Under the pieces are notes generated by a model, which saw nothing but the letters and a program-made list of their open reading frames with translations, was not told the origin of the DNA and ran no database searches. Of a DNA stretch of 32,199 nucleotides, positions 24,131 to 30,955 are shown piece after piece. Each line of letters begins with the position of its first letter. The first letter of the stretch is position 1. Source of the stretch: an uncultured Clostridium sp. (GTDB lineage: Bacteria > Bacillota > Clostridia > Lachnospirales > Lachnospiraceae); contig UQFC01000027.1 of assembly GCA_900540335.1 (NCBI GenBank), positions 1 to 32,199 of the forward strand, in the 5' to 3' direction. A program made the position numbers and the translations under genes.

Positions 24131-25054
24131 CTATACGCCCGAAGCAGACGTTTTCTGTAATTCTGTGATAACTTCTTTCAAGGCATATTTGCCATTCGCT
24201 GTAAGCTGCCTCTGCCAGCATCCATTCTTCGGTGACCATCTGAAACCATGTTTTTTTACGATGTCCCTTGTTTCTTCATCCGGTTTTCCGTCAAAGAAAA
24301 GCTGTAATCTCATAAGTTCTGTATTTTCTACCACTTTGAAGAAATCGTTCTCCGTTTCCTTAGTTCCTGCCTCTTTTACCTTTTTCAGTCTTTCCAGTCT
24401 TGCCTTGGTATTTTTGATTTTTGCATTATTGTTTGAAAGCTGATACCCTGCGAATGGTGCATCGCTCAAATGCCAACTTTCTGACATAGCCTTTTTCAAT
24501 TCTTCCTGCTGTGAAACGGAAAGCTCCGGGCATCCCTCGACTGTTTTGTGTTTTCTCCAATATGCATTGACCGCTTTCATTCTGTCCTGAAGCTCTGTAA
24601 GGCTTTCCAGCTTTTCCTCCAACATTTCAATGGCCTGTGCGTCCCCAGATAAAATCGGCTGATTCATTGTAAGCAGGTTTGTAATCTTCTTTGCATAGGA
24701 TTCCAGGCTGTTCCACTCCTGCATAAGTGAATCCCTGCGGCTGTTCTGCTTGTTCTTTTTCTTAACCGGGAAGTTACCGGCTCCAGAAATCAGAACTGAC
24801 GGGCAACTTGCCTCGTTTCTGTAGTAAGAATTGTAGTATTCCGCCAGCTTCTTGCTGTATCTCCCTGCCATTCTTTCTGCCTTTTCAGCAAGGTTCGGTC
24901 TTTTCTCTTTGATTTTCTCAACAACCGCATAGATGTTCTCTACTCGCTTGCGGTATTCCTCTGTTGCGCTGCCCTGCTTATAATCACTCATCGAATTGGC
25001 ATCATTGGCGGCTCTTGCCATATCCTCGCTGATTGTATAGAACTGAATATCCAT
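24131..25054 (-). CDS. Element protein with C-terminal GFRWSP domain
   Basis: The 307-residue protein starts with a helical, Lys/Glu-rich region with coiled-coil segments (about 140-235). It ends in a short conserved domain (about 250-295) with FFDGKPDEETRDIVKKHGFRW then SPKNGCWQRQLT. This end resembles domains (DUF3560-like) found on plasmid and phage proteins, often with antirestriction or DNA-linked partners; that link is only from memory. The ATG at 25054 shares its A with the upstream TGA (TGATG), so translation is coupled. GGAGGAGG precedes it. Confidence 0.72.
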   Translation of the reverse strand: MDIQFYTISEDMARAANDANSMSDYKQGSATEEYRKRVENIYAVVEKIKEKRPNLAEKAERMAGRYSKKLAEYYNSYYRNEASCPSVLISGAGNFPVKKKNKQNSRRDSLMQEWNSLESYAKKITNLLTMNQPILSGDAQAIEMLEEKLESLTELQDRMKAVNAYWRKHKTVEGCPELSVSQQEELKKAMSESWHLSDAPFAGYQLSNNNAKIKNTKARLERLKKVKEAGTKETENDFFKVVENTELMRLQLFFDGKPDEETRDIVKKHGFRWSPKNGCWQRQLTANGKYALKEVITELQKTSASGV

Positions 25055-25311
25055 CACTCGTCCTCCTCCATCTCTAATACTGTTCTGTGCTCATATTTCA
25101 TCGTTGCCTGTGAATCTTTGAACTTTACAAGTTCCCAGTCCGAACTATAAGGATGGAAGCTAAAGTATCCATCACTGCCAACTGATATGCTCGCTGACAT
25201 TTCCTCGCCATTTCCTTTTAACACCTCCTGAATCGCTTTCAGGTGCGGATATACTGCTTTGCACAACTCCGTGAACTGTTTCTCTGTCATTTCAATTTTT
25301 TCTTTGCTCAT
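25054..25311 (-). CDS. Hypothetical element protein
   Basis: The 85-residue acidic protein has a helical first half (TEKQFTELCKAVYPHLKAIQEVL) and a beta-like second half (ISVGSDGYFSFHPYSSDWELVKFKD). Unrecognised. AAGGAAC precedes the ATG. Its stop overlaps the start of the next gene. It is second in operon three. Confidence 0.65.
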   Translation of the reverse strand: MSKEKIEMTEKQFTELCKAVYPHLKAIQEVLKGNGEEMSASISVGSDGYFSFHPYSSDWELVKFKDSQATMKYEHRTVLEMEEDE

Positions 25312-25328
25312 TTTTGTGAGTTCCTTTC

Positions 25329-25562
25329 TTATTCTGCCGTTGCGTGGAAGAACATTCTTTCCACTTCCTCTGCTCCCTCTTCCGCATCCATGATACCGGC
25401 TGCCATCTCATTCAGGATTGAGCCAACATACAATGCCTGTAATGCTTTCCCTGTCTGAATCAAAATCATCTGCACACCGTTCTTTTCCTTGGCTGTAGCA
25501 GTTGCTCCTGTTCCGTATAACCTGTTTTCTACTGCATTCATAAGCTCTTTGAATAATCCCAT
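25329..25562 (-). CDS. Small element protein, first gene of operon three
   Basis: The 77-residue protein begins MGLFKELMNAVENRLYG and is helical with an acidic end (DAEEGAEEVERMF). No domain is recognised. AAGGAGGT lies upstream. It is the first gene behind promoter copy 1, so it heads the operon that includes ssb and the zinc-ribbon genes. Confidence 0.68.
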   Translation of the reverse strand: MGLFKELMNAVENRLYGTGATATAKEKNGVQMILIQTGKALQALYVGSILNEMAAGIMDAEEGAEEVERMFFHATAE

Positions 25563-25584
25563 CTTCGTACCTCCTTGTGTTAAA

Positions 25585-25673
25585 ACTCATTATATTGAGT
25601 TGTTGAGTATATACTAACACGTAGTAGGTAGGTGTCAATACCTTTATTAACAAAATCTCAATTTTATGAGTTT
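25585..25673 (-). promoter_or_regulatory. Repeated promoter-operator module, copy 1
   Basis: On minus: TTGACA (25639-25634), a 16-base spacer ending CTACGTGT and a TAGTAT -10 (25617-25612). Over the predicted start lies the inverted repeat AACTC-N8-GAGTT (25585-25602). A second, imperfect repeat of the same form (AACTC-N8-GAGAT on minus, 25656-25673) lies upstream of the -35. Copies 2 and 3 match closely. It drives the operon from 25562 leftward. Confidence 0.85.
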
Positions 25674-25992
25674 ACTTTTCAGGTGGTACTATTTCGAGAG
25701 AATATCCCATAGAATTTATGACGTGCTCAATAATTATGAATCTTGCAGAATCATCCTCTGTATCAGCCGCTATATCTTCCAGCTTTGTTATATCCGGCTT
25801 TCCATCCTGCGTCAGTCTAATCTCGAAGCCAAGACCGTCTGCAATCTTTTTGATTGTTCCATAGGTCGGTGATACTCCCACATTCAGTTTGTACCAAAGA
25901 TTCTGCCTGGTCCATCCGATACGTTTTGCTGCCTCCTCGTATGTAATACCATTATCGAGCATATACTGCTTGAATTTTTCTATAATATCCAC
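25672..25992 (-). CDS. Xre-type helix-turn-helix regulator
   Basis: The 106-residue protein has an N-terminal Xre-like helix-turn-helix (about 6-55, TYEEAAKRIGWTRQNLWYKLN then TYGTIKKIADGLGFEI). An acidic tail follows. The layout suits a repressor or antitoxin-like regulator. The start is GTG at 25992, with GGAGGTG eight bases upstream. It is the last gene of operon two and ends in promoter copy 1, whose upstream inverted repeat overlaps its stop codon. It is the best candidate in the window to bind the repeated operators, an inference from position. Confidence 0.85.
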   Translation of the reverse strand: MDIIEKFKQYMLDNGITYEEAAKRIGWTRQNLWYKLNVGVSPTYGTIKKIADGLGFEIRLTQDGKPDITKLEDIAADTEDDSARFIIIEHVINSMGYSLEIVPPEK

Positions 25993-25995
25993 TAC

Positions 25996-26367
25996 CTACA
26001 CCTCCACAAAATTGAATTTTGGATGTTTCTTTCGCTCCTCGCATTTCCGGAACCACTCCTGCACCTTTTCTGCACAGAAATCTTTCCCGGCTGTATATTT
26101 CCCACTTGAAAAAATAATGCCGCTTTCACTGTCAATTTCGTGAATCCAGTACACATATCCCCCATAATTCGGTCGTACTGAAATTTCGTACCACTTCCCG
26201 AATCTATTGGTCGGAAATGTCAAGAAATCGCATCCCGGCTTTTTGGTATAGTCAAGCTGCATCTGGTCGAATATCCAATCTGCCAATTCGTCCAGATTTT
26301 CAAACGTCTTGTCGAACGCTTTCTGGTTATAATCGTTATAATACTTTACGATTTTTGCTGTTATCAT
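25996..26367 (-). CDS. Hypothetical element protein
   Basis: The 123-residue protein is rich in Tyr, Trp and Phe (YYNDYN, KWYEISVRPNYGGYVYWIHEID), with a mixed alpha/beta look. Unrecognised. The ATG shares its A with the upstream stop (TAATG), so it is coupled to the previous gene, and AGGAGG lies upstream. It ends three bases before the Xre gene. Confidence 0.7.
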   Translation of the reverse strand: MITAKIVKYYNDYNQKAFDKTFENLDELADWIFDQMQLDYTKKPGCDFLTFPTNRFGKWYEISVRPNYGGYVYWIHEIDSESGIIFSSGKYTAGKDFCAEKVQEWFRKCEERKKHPKFNFVEV

Positions 26368-26666
26368 TACGCACATTCCTCCTGGTATTTGTATTTTATG
26401 CCCTGCATATTCTCTTCCCATTTGGCAGATTCTGGCGTTAATTTTACGAACTGTTCTACAATCTCGAACAGTTCATCTTCGTCCAGTTCCACCATCGGGC
26501 AGCCGTATTTGCTTTCCAACTCTTCCTGCTCCTCATCCAGGAACAGATAGTCCTCTCTTAATGGAGGCGGCTCTTCATCATCCCACTGGCTCCGCCTGCG
26601 TGGTGGGTTTTCATATTCTTCTCGCCTGCGCTCCCAGTATTCGTCCTCGTCCGGTATATTCCACAC
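26367..26666 (-). CDS. Acidic hypothetical element protein
   Basis: The 99-residue protein is strongly acidic in its second half (LDEEQEELESKYG, LDEDELFEIVEQF) and has an Arg-rich stretch near 14-26. The start is GTG at 26666, one base after the previous stop, because AAGGAGG lies just upstream. A longer frame runs into the preceding gene with no ribosome site. Proteins this acidic can mimic DNA, but nothing specific supports that here. Confidence 0.65.
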   Translation of the reverse strand: MWNIPDEDEYWERRREEYENPPRRRSQWDDEEPPPLREDYLFLDEEQEELESKYGCPMVELDEDELFEIVEQFVKLTPESAKWEENMQGIKYKYQEECA

Positions 26667-26667
26667 T

Positions 26668-27216
26668 TTAGTCCTCCTTGAGATTCCCCAGGATTTCATC
26701 CGCCCTTTGCATAATCTCTGCAAATTTATTGTTTGTCTCTTCCATCTCCTGGCGTTTCTTCTCTCTTGCCTTGTAAAATTCTTCATTTTTCAGCTCATCT
26801 TCCCACCCATTTATGAAATGTCGAACCTCCCGGACATTATTAAAACCGCGTTCGTTTTCATAATCATTTCTGGCTGTGAAGATAACGTATTTCTTTTCCC
26901 TGCGCTTATCATCAATGGCAACTCCGAAATACAGCTCATCTCTCTGCTCCTCATCAAGAGGCTCGAATCTTACATCATCATAAAGCGGACCGACCATCGG
27001 GCAATTATTTTTGAACCACACCCGGTAGTTATCCAGTATGTAATCGCTTGTGATACCTTTCAGAATCCCCCAGATTTTCGCCAATCTTCCTGCAAGTGTC
27101 TTATCATCGCAAAACCAGTCATACCAGCCTGCCTCAATCTGTGTTGCTCTGTCTTTCGCAAGGAAATCTCCCTTTCGGTATCTCTCGCAAAACTGTCTTA
27201 ATGTCATATCTGCCAT
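26668..27216 (-). CDS. Hypothetical element protein
   Basis: The 182-residue protein has an N-terminal helical part (TLRQFCERYRKGDFL), a middle FNN-type region with Trp/Tyr (YRVWFKNNCPMVGPLYDDVRFE), and a charged coiled C-terminus (EFYKAREKKRQEMEETNNKF). Not recognised. AGGAGG is well placed before the ATG. It lies in operon two and is coupled to the next gene. Confidence 0.7.
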   Translation of the reverse strand: MADMTLRQFCERYRKGDFLAKDRATQIEAGWYDWFCDDKTLAGRLAKIWGILKGITSDYILDNYRVWFKNNCPMVGPLYDDVRFEPLDEEQRDELYFGVAIDDKRREKKYVIFTARNDYENERGFNNVREVRHFINGWEDELKNEEFYKAREKKRQEMEETNNKFAEIMQRADEILGNLKED

Positions 27217-27227
27217 AGTTATTCCTC

Positions 27228-27422
27228 CTATTGTTCATCGTTTGTGCTCATCGCCTTGTGCTCCACTCTCCGGCGTTCAGACCTTGCTTTCTTTTTCAAG
27301 TTCCTTTTCCATCTTTTGATTGTCTGCGCTTTTGTATGGTTCCGAGAGAAATCGAAATCATCCAGGACGTATCTTCCTCCGCTTTCTCTTTCTCCGTATG
27401 CGTGCATCTTTCTCCGGCTCAC
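27228..27422 (-). CDS. Small basic protein
   Basis: The 64-residue protein is very basic (RRKMHAYGERE, KRWKRNLKKKARSERRRVEHK) and may bind nucleic acid. It has a GTG start at 27422 after GGAGGGAGGG. An ATG six codons later (MHAYGERE) is an alternative. Its position between two clear genes of the same operon supports it, but its composition makes a chance frame possible. Confidence 0.55.
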   Translation of the reverse strand: MSRRKMHAYGERESGGRYVLDDFDFSRNHTKAQTIKRWKRNLKKKARSERRRVEHKAMSTNDEQ

Positions 27423-27455
27423 GCTTCTGCCCTCCCTCCATTCTGTATCTGCCTC

Positions 27456-27968
27456 TTAATCGAGGCAGACTTCCTGCGAAATTGTGTACTGTTCTTTTAA
27501 TTTATCAAACGCTTTATTGGTTACCCGGTATTCGTTCCAACCTACCCGGTAATGCCCCGGTGTGCAGAAATCTTTATCCGTATATTTTTTCAGGAAAGTA
27601 ATTCCCCGACCTTTGATTTCCAGTGGCGTATCAATAAACCAATGACCGCCATAATATCCCCGGCTCGCCTCCATCTGGCAATCAGGCTTTGTGCCTCCCA
27701 TCTCCGGCGTGTACTGGTATACCCCAGGTTCGGTTGCATCCTGCGCCTCCTGTTCTTCTGGCTGTGCCAGCTCAAGGCGTTTTCCCCTGCCAATCCTGCG
27801 AAGAGTGTACATCTCTTTTTCAGAAATATATCCTTTCTGGAAAAGCTGTTCTACGCTTTCAAGATAGAAATTGCAGGATTCCAAAGAACTGCAAATCTCA
27901 AACAACTGAATCAGGTTGTTGTAACCGTTGCTATGTTGTACAGGAAACTGGATAATCTGTGCTGCCAT
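27456..27968 (-). CDS. Element protein, first gene of operon two
   Basis: The 170-residue protein starts MAAQIIQFPVQHSNGY and has a helical first half with two Cys. A middle linker rich in Gln/Glu/Ala leads to a Tyr/Gly-rich C-terminal half (GGHWFIDTPLEIKGRGITFLKKY, then CTPGHYRVGWNEYRVT) that looks like a beta domain. No family is known to me. GGAGGTC precedes the ATG. It is the first gene behind promoter copy 2. Confidence 0.72.
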   Translation of the reverse strand: MAAQIIQFPVQHSNGYNNLIQLFEICSSLESCNFYLESVEQLFQKGYISEKEMYTLRRIGRGKRLELAQPEEQEAQDATEPGVYQYTPEMGGTKPDCQMEASRGYYGGHWFIDTPLEIKGRGITFLKKYTDKDFCTPGHYRVGWNEYRVTNKAFDKLKEQYTISQEVCLD

Positions 27969-28003
27969 GATTTTGACCTCCTACTCACTTTTATGTGTTC
28001 AGT

Positions 28004-28085
28004 AACTCGCTCTTATGAGTTTAATATAACACGTAGTAGGTAGGTGTCAATACCTTTATTTACAAAAAGCTCAAAAAAATGAGTT
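28004..28085 (-). promoter_or_regulatory. Repeated promoter-operator module, copy 2
   Basis: On minus: TTGACA (28050-28045), a 16-base spacer identical to copy 1 and TATATT (28028-28023). The inverted repeat AACTC-N8-GAGTT (28004-28021) covers the predicted start. The upstream repeat (AACTC-N8-GAGCT on minus, 28068-28085) is also present. It drives the operon from 27968 leftward. Confidence 0.87.
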
Positions 28086-28364
28086 TTATTTCTTTTCCTT
28101 GCTTTCCTCTGGATTTTTCTTCGGTCTGCCTCCGAGTTTCCCTCTTTCCTGCTGTTTTCGGCAGTATTCCTTTCTCGCCTCTGTTTCCATATCCATTTTT
28201 GTCCGAATGAATATAAACGCCATATCTGCCGCCGCGCTCAAGTCTTTTGGTTCTTCGCCCCTCCACCTGTAAATCATAAGAGCTTTGAAGAGCGTTCCCA
28301 TATCTCTATCGCTCAATGTCATTACCGGCTCTGCAATATCAGGATGCAGAATTAAATCTTCCAT
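28086..28364 (-). CDS. DUF6291-like protein
   Basis: The 92-residue protein has the pattern LHPDIAEPVMTLSDRDMGTLF, then YRWRGEEPKDL, then a long helix and KLGGRPKKNPEESKEKK. This matches the N-terminal half and Gly-Gly-Arg-Pro-Lys tail of DUF6291 proteins, often found in phage replication regions. That suggests a replication role, but the C-terminal half of the larger relatives is absent. The start at 28364 has AGGAGGTG upstream. It is the last gene of operon one, before promoter copy 2. Confidence 0.75.
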   Translation of the reverse strand: MEDLILHPDIAEPVMTLSDRDMGTLFKALMIYRWRGEEPKDLSAAADMAFIFIRTKMDMETEARKEYCRKQQERGKLGGRPKKNPEESKEKK

Positions 28365-28376
28365 GCCCCGCACCTC

Positions 28377-28613
28377 CTATCTGCCTTTCTTGATTCTATC
28401 TGCCTTTGTTTTTGTTGCCTCACTTTGAAGAAATTTCTTTATTCCCTCTCTGCAATACTGCCCTGTGTACGGATTCGGGCACGCGCCCTCGCCATCTTCA
28501 TGCGCAATCGCATCATCATAAATACAGTACGCGCATTTCTTGAATGCCCCTCTCAATATTGCACTTGCTATCGCATCATCGCTTGCACTGTTAAGCATTT
28601 CCCTTACTGTCAT
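28377..28613 (-). CDS. Small Cys-containing element protein
   Basis: The 78-residue protein has CAYC (27-30), a Cys at GACPNPY and one at QYC, spacing that could form a zinc site. The C-terminus is basic (KTKADRIKKGR). AGGAGGTG precedes the ATG, and it overlaps the previous gene by 23 bases. Unrecognised family. Confidence 0.68.
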   Translation of the reverse strand: MTVREMLNSASDDAIASAILRGAFKKCAYCIYDDAIAHEDGEGACPNPYTGQYCREGIKKFLQSEATKTKADRIKKGR

Positions 28614-28863
28614 AGCTCCCTGCACCTCCTGTTCTGAATAAATCACACGCCATCATAAAGCCTGCAATGAATCCCTGCTTTTCTCTGCTATCTCCATACT
28701 GGACCATGCTGTCCCATATATCGCCCTGCAATTTCATAAGGCTGTTATCTGCTTTGCTGCATATATTTCTAAACTGGCGAATCGCCTCCTGCTCCTCTCC
28801 GCTTTCTGCTCTCTCCATCCGCTCATCGGCATATGCCTGATACAGTAAATCAATCGTTCTCAC
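28591..28863 (-). CDS. DUF6809-like phage-type protein
   Basis: The 90-residue helical protein has the pattern IDLLYQAYADERMERAE, then a QGFIAGFMMACDLFRTG end. This recalls DUF6809 proteins of phage and prophages in Clostridia. The function of the family is unknown. GGAGGGC precedes the ATG. The match is from memory. Confidence 0.72.
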   Translation of the reverse strand: MRTIDLLYQAYADERMERAESGEEQEAIRQFRNICSKADNSLMKLQGDIWDSMVQYGDSREKQGFIAGFMMACDLFRTGGAGSYDSKGNA

Positions 28864-28882
28864 TTTCCGCCCTCCTGTTCCA

Positions 28883-29059
28883 TTATCCTAAGTAATCGTA
28901 CCTGGTGTGCCAGTGGTATTGGTAAAATCCATTGGCAGGGTTAATTCCCTCGTACCGCTCTCGCCATTCTTTCAGCATCCCTCGGTATGTAAACAGCTCT
29001 CCTGTTTCTTTATTCCGGTACAGTTTCGCCGGCTGTCCGCCAGTATCTGATTTATCCAT
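28883..29059 (-). CDS. 58-residue element protein
   Basis: The short protein begins MDKSDTGGQPAKLYRNKETGELFTYRGMLKEW... with an aromatic C-terminus (YQYHWHTRYDYLG). A longer frame upstream overlaps the previous gene and is a shadow. GAGGGAGG precedes the ATG at 29059, which overlaps the previous stop by eight bases. Not recognised. Confidence 0.68.
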   Translation of the reverse strand: MDKSDTGGQPAKLYRNKETGELFTYRGMLKEWRERYEGINPANGFYQYHWHTRYDYLG

Positions 29060-29726
29060 CCTGCTCGCCTCCCTCTTCCGGTAAATACTCAACTTTAATG
29101 TGAGCCGCCATGAAGCAATCAGGTTCTCCGTCAAATTCGTTGCCTGCGGATGAGTTGAGCGTATCTCCTCTTTCCTCACAGCACTCTCTCGGACTGCAAC
29201 AGTCTGTATTCTTCCAGAGCTTTCCGTTTTCATCCTCATACACGTACCGTCCCCAATCATCCCTGCCGATATATTTCAGATGCAATGTTTTAATCTTTAC
29301 AGCAGCCAATTCATAATTGATAACATCAAAATGTCCGAGCGGCTTTTTGTATTTGATATACCCCCATGCCTGGCAGCCTACTTCCTCAACAAACTTTTTA
29401 TTGTCGAAGTTCTCAATCTCCAGGACTTCGTTGTTTTTTGGCTTCGGGTATCCTCCCAGCATGATTGGACGCTGTGTACTGTAATACTTGTATCCTGCCA
29501 GGGCGATTTCCTTTTCTTTCGCATCAGGGTAATGTGCTATGACATCCTGTTTCGCATCCTCTATTGTTTTGAATGGCCCTGTCCCTGCGGCTCCCTTTTC
29601 CTTGTCCTCATCATAAAGAAAATGATTGTGGTATCCATCAACGTCCTGGACTATTGCGATATGATTCACGTATCCATCGTCCATATGCAGTGTTGAATGA
29701 AACATTGCTACAATATTCGCCATCAT
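29052..29726 (-). CDS. Protein with LPD28-like domain
   Basis: The 224-residue protein has a region (about 155-210) with YIGRDDWGRYVYEDENGKLWK, then CCSPRECCEERGD, and a DGEPD turn. This matches the pattern of LPD28, a large-polyvalent-protein-associated domain of phage and conjugative elements. The N-terminal half is unassigned (HSTLHMDDGYVNHIAIVQDVD). LPD domains appear on proteins injected or carried by mobile elements, which supports the element assignment. Start: ATG at 29726, with a second ATG next to it. The ribosome site is weak (GAGG). Confidence 0.72.
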   Translation of the reverse strand: MMANIVAMFHSTLHMDDGYVNHIAIVQDVDGYHNHFLYDEDKEKGAAGTGPFKTIEDAKQDVIAHYPDAKEKEIALAGYKYYSTQRPIMLGGYPKPKNNEVLEIENFDNKKFVEEVGCQAWGYIKYKKPLGHFDVINYELAAVKIKTLHLKYIGRDDWGRYVYEDENGKLWKNTDCCSPRECCEERGDTLNSSAGNEFDGEPDCFMAAHIKVEYLPEEGGEQDG

Positions 29727-29776
29727 TTGTGTGTCCTCGCTTTCTGCCCTCGTACCCTCCGGGGCGGGTAACTGTT

Positions 29777-30091
29777 TTATAATTCAAATGCCATTGCTGC
29801 ATCTTTCTCCGATGCTCCCTGTGCCATGCAGGCGTTATATCTCATCAACTGCCGTTCCTCCTTAATCTCCCTGATTCTCTTTAAGGTTGTCCAGTCCACC
29901 AATGCGCCCACGCAATACGCCTTTTCCATAAGCTCCTCGACTTCGCTGATTCTTTCCTGGACCTCATCCCACTGCTCGTCTGTATATGTGTGTGCCGGTG
30001 CCTCCTGCATATCAATTTCGATGCATTTCAGCTTATCGTGCATTGAATACAGGTTGAAATGTTCACTCTCGTTTACTCTGTACTTTTTCAT
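29777..30091 (-). CDS. Helical hypothetical element protein
   Basis: The 104-residue protein is charged and helical (DEVQERISEVEELMEKAYCVGALVDW, KRIREIKEERQLMRYNACMAQGAS). Not recognised. AGGAGGAGC precedes the ATG. It sits between the LPD28-like gene and the coiled-coil gene in operon one. Confidence 0.7.
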   Translation of the reverse strand: MKKYRVNESEHFNLYSMHDKLKCIEIDMQEAPAHTYTDEQWDEVQERISEVEELMEKAYCVGALVDWTTLKRIREIKEERQLMRYNACMAQGASEKDAAMAFEL

Positions 30092-30105
30092 CAGCTCTGC
30101 TCCTC

Positions 30106-30594
30106 CTAAAACATAGTATCAAGAATCCTCTGGATAAGTTTTCCGCTTTCCTCAACCAACTGCTTGTTATGTCTGTTGTCCTGCACAGCCTGTTTAAATT
30201 CTGCACTATCCGGGTTGTCCGCAAATTCAACAATTCTTCTGGCGGATTCTTCTGTTCTTCTTATCGCCTCCGTCTGGCTATAGGCAAGAAGAGATTTTAT
30301 TGCGCCAGCCTCTTCCAACGTGAGAACTTTCTGTTCAAGTTCTTCGACAGTTCTCTTCTCTGCTTCATAATCTTTCACTGCACTTTCGTACATTTCTTTA
30401 TATTTTGCTGCCTCTGCCGCCGAACTTTCAGCTCTCTGTTTCATACTGCATCCGAAATCATTTTCGATATTATCCTTGGCAATTTCAAAGCATCCCTCAA
30501 ATGCCATGCCGATATAGCTATCCTCTCCAAGGTCTGCCACGATTTTTTTGATTTTTTCCAGTGCTTTCAGCTCCTGTTCTTTGGTTGCTGCCAT
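30106..30594 (-). CDS. Coiled-coil element protein
   Basis: The 162-residue protein has a globular first part (DLGEDSYIGMAFEGCFEIAKDNI, about 15-40). A long coiled coil follows (about 55-95, EAAKYKEMYESAVKDYEAEKRTV). The end is helical. Unrecognised. The start at 30594 is chosen because AGGAGGAC lies upstream; the frame opens earlier at 30633 but would run through that site. It is the second gene behind promoter copy 3. Confidence 0.7.
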   Translation of the reverse strand: MAATKEQELKALEKIKKIVADLGEDSYIGMAFEGCFEIAKDNIENDFGCSMKQRAESSAAEAAKYKEMYESAVKDYEAEKRTVEELEQKVLTLEEAGAIKSLLAYSQTEAIRRTEESARRIVEFADNPDSAEFKQAVQDNRHNKQLVEESGKLIQRILDTMF

Positions 30595-30619
30595 TTCTAT
30601 GTCCTCCTGCATTCCGCTC

Positions 30620-30647
30620 TTGATTTCTTCCACCGCCCTGCTATAAT
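30620..30647 (+). promoter_or_regulatory. Plus-strand promoter of the candidate small RNA
   Basis: TTGATT (30620-30625), a 16-base spacer and a perfect TATAAT (30642-30647) lie on the plus strand, facing the candidate RNA and against the leftward operon. Confidence 0.5.
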
Positions 30648-30651
30648 AAAA

Positions 30652-30740
30652 GGGTAAGGCTTGGCGGTGGCAGGAACCGCCTTACCCTTATTACGGATTG
30701 GAAACCCTCTTACTTACCAGGTGTCGGGGTTTCCTTTTTT
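30652..30740 (+). ncRNA. Candidate structured small RNA, antisense to the 52-residue gene
   Basis: About 89 nt run from a predicted start to a terminator. The 5' half is a hairpin of GGGTAAGGC (30652-30660) and GCCTTACCC (30679-30687), with an alternative inner GGCGGT/ACCGCC pairing. The 3' half is GGAAACCC (30700-30707) and GGGTTTCC (30727-30734), followed by six T (30735-30740). It is complementary to the last 31 bases of the 52-residue gene. Antisense control or a plasmid-copy-number-like RNA are possible roles. The left hairpin could instead be a minus-strand structure. Confidence 0.45.
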
Positions 30741-30868
30741 AATACCTCAATTTTTTTTCGTATGATGCCTGCGGCATCTTCTCCGGTCTTTGCTTTCAGT
30801 TCCACGTTCTCTGCTAATGTTTCTAAAAATAAAATCAACTCTGTCTGTGTCATTTCAAGTTCCTCCAT
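30710..30868 (-). CDS. 52-residue helical protein, first gene of operon one
   Basis: The frame reads MEELEMTQTELILFLETLAENVELKAKTG, then IIRKKIEVLKKETPTPGK (given in parts). It is one helical segment plus a basic end, likely soluble. AGGAGGT lies 11 bases before the ATG, and the gene directly follows promoter copy 3. A second in-frame ATG (MTQTEL) is an alternative start. The 3' end overlaps the candidate antisense RNA. Function unknown. Confidence 0.7.
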   Translation of the reverse strand: MEELEMTQTELILFLETLAENVELKAKTGEDAAGIIRKKIEVLKKETPTPGK

Positions 30869-30899
30869 GTACTCTCAACCTCCTGCCTCGGTTTATTTC

Positions 30900-30954
30900 A
30901 ACTCGTTTTATTGAGTTGTTGACATTATAATAACACGTAGGTTAGTAGTGTCAA
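30900..30954 (-). promoter_or_regulatory. Repeated promoter-operator module, copy 3
   Basis: On minus: TTGACA (30954-30949), a 16-base spacer ending CTACGTGT and TATTAT (30932-30927). The inverted repeat AACTC-N8-GAGTT (30900-30917) covers the predicted start. The upstream repeat of copies 1 and 2 is not evident here. It drives the operon from 30868 leftward. Confidence 0.85.
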
Positions 30955-30955
30955 T

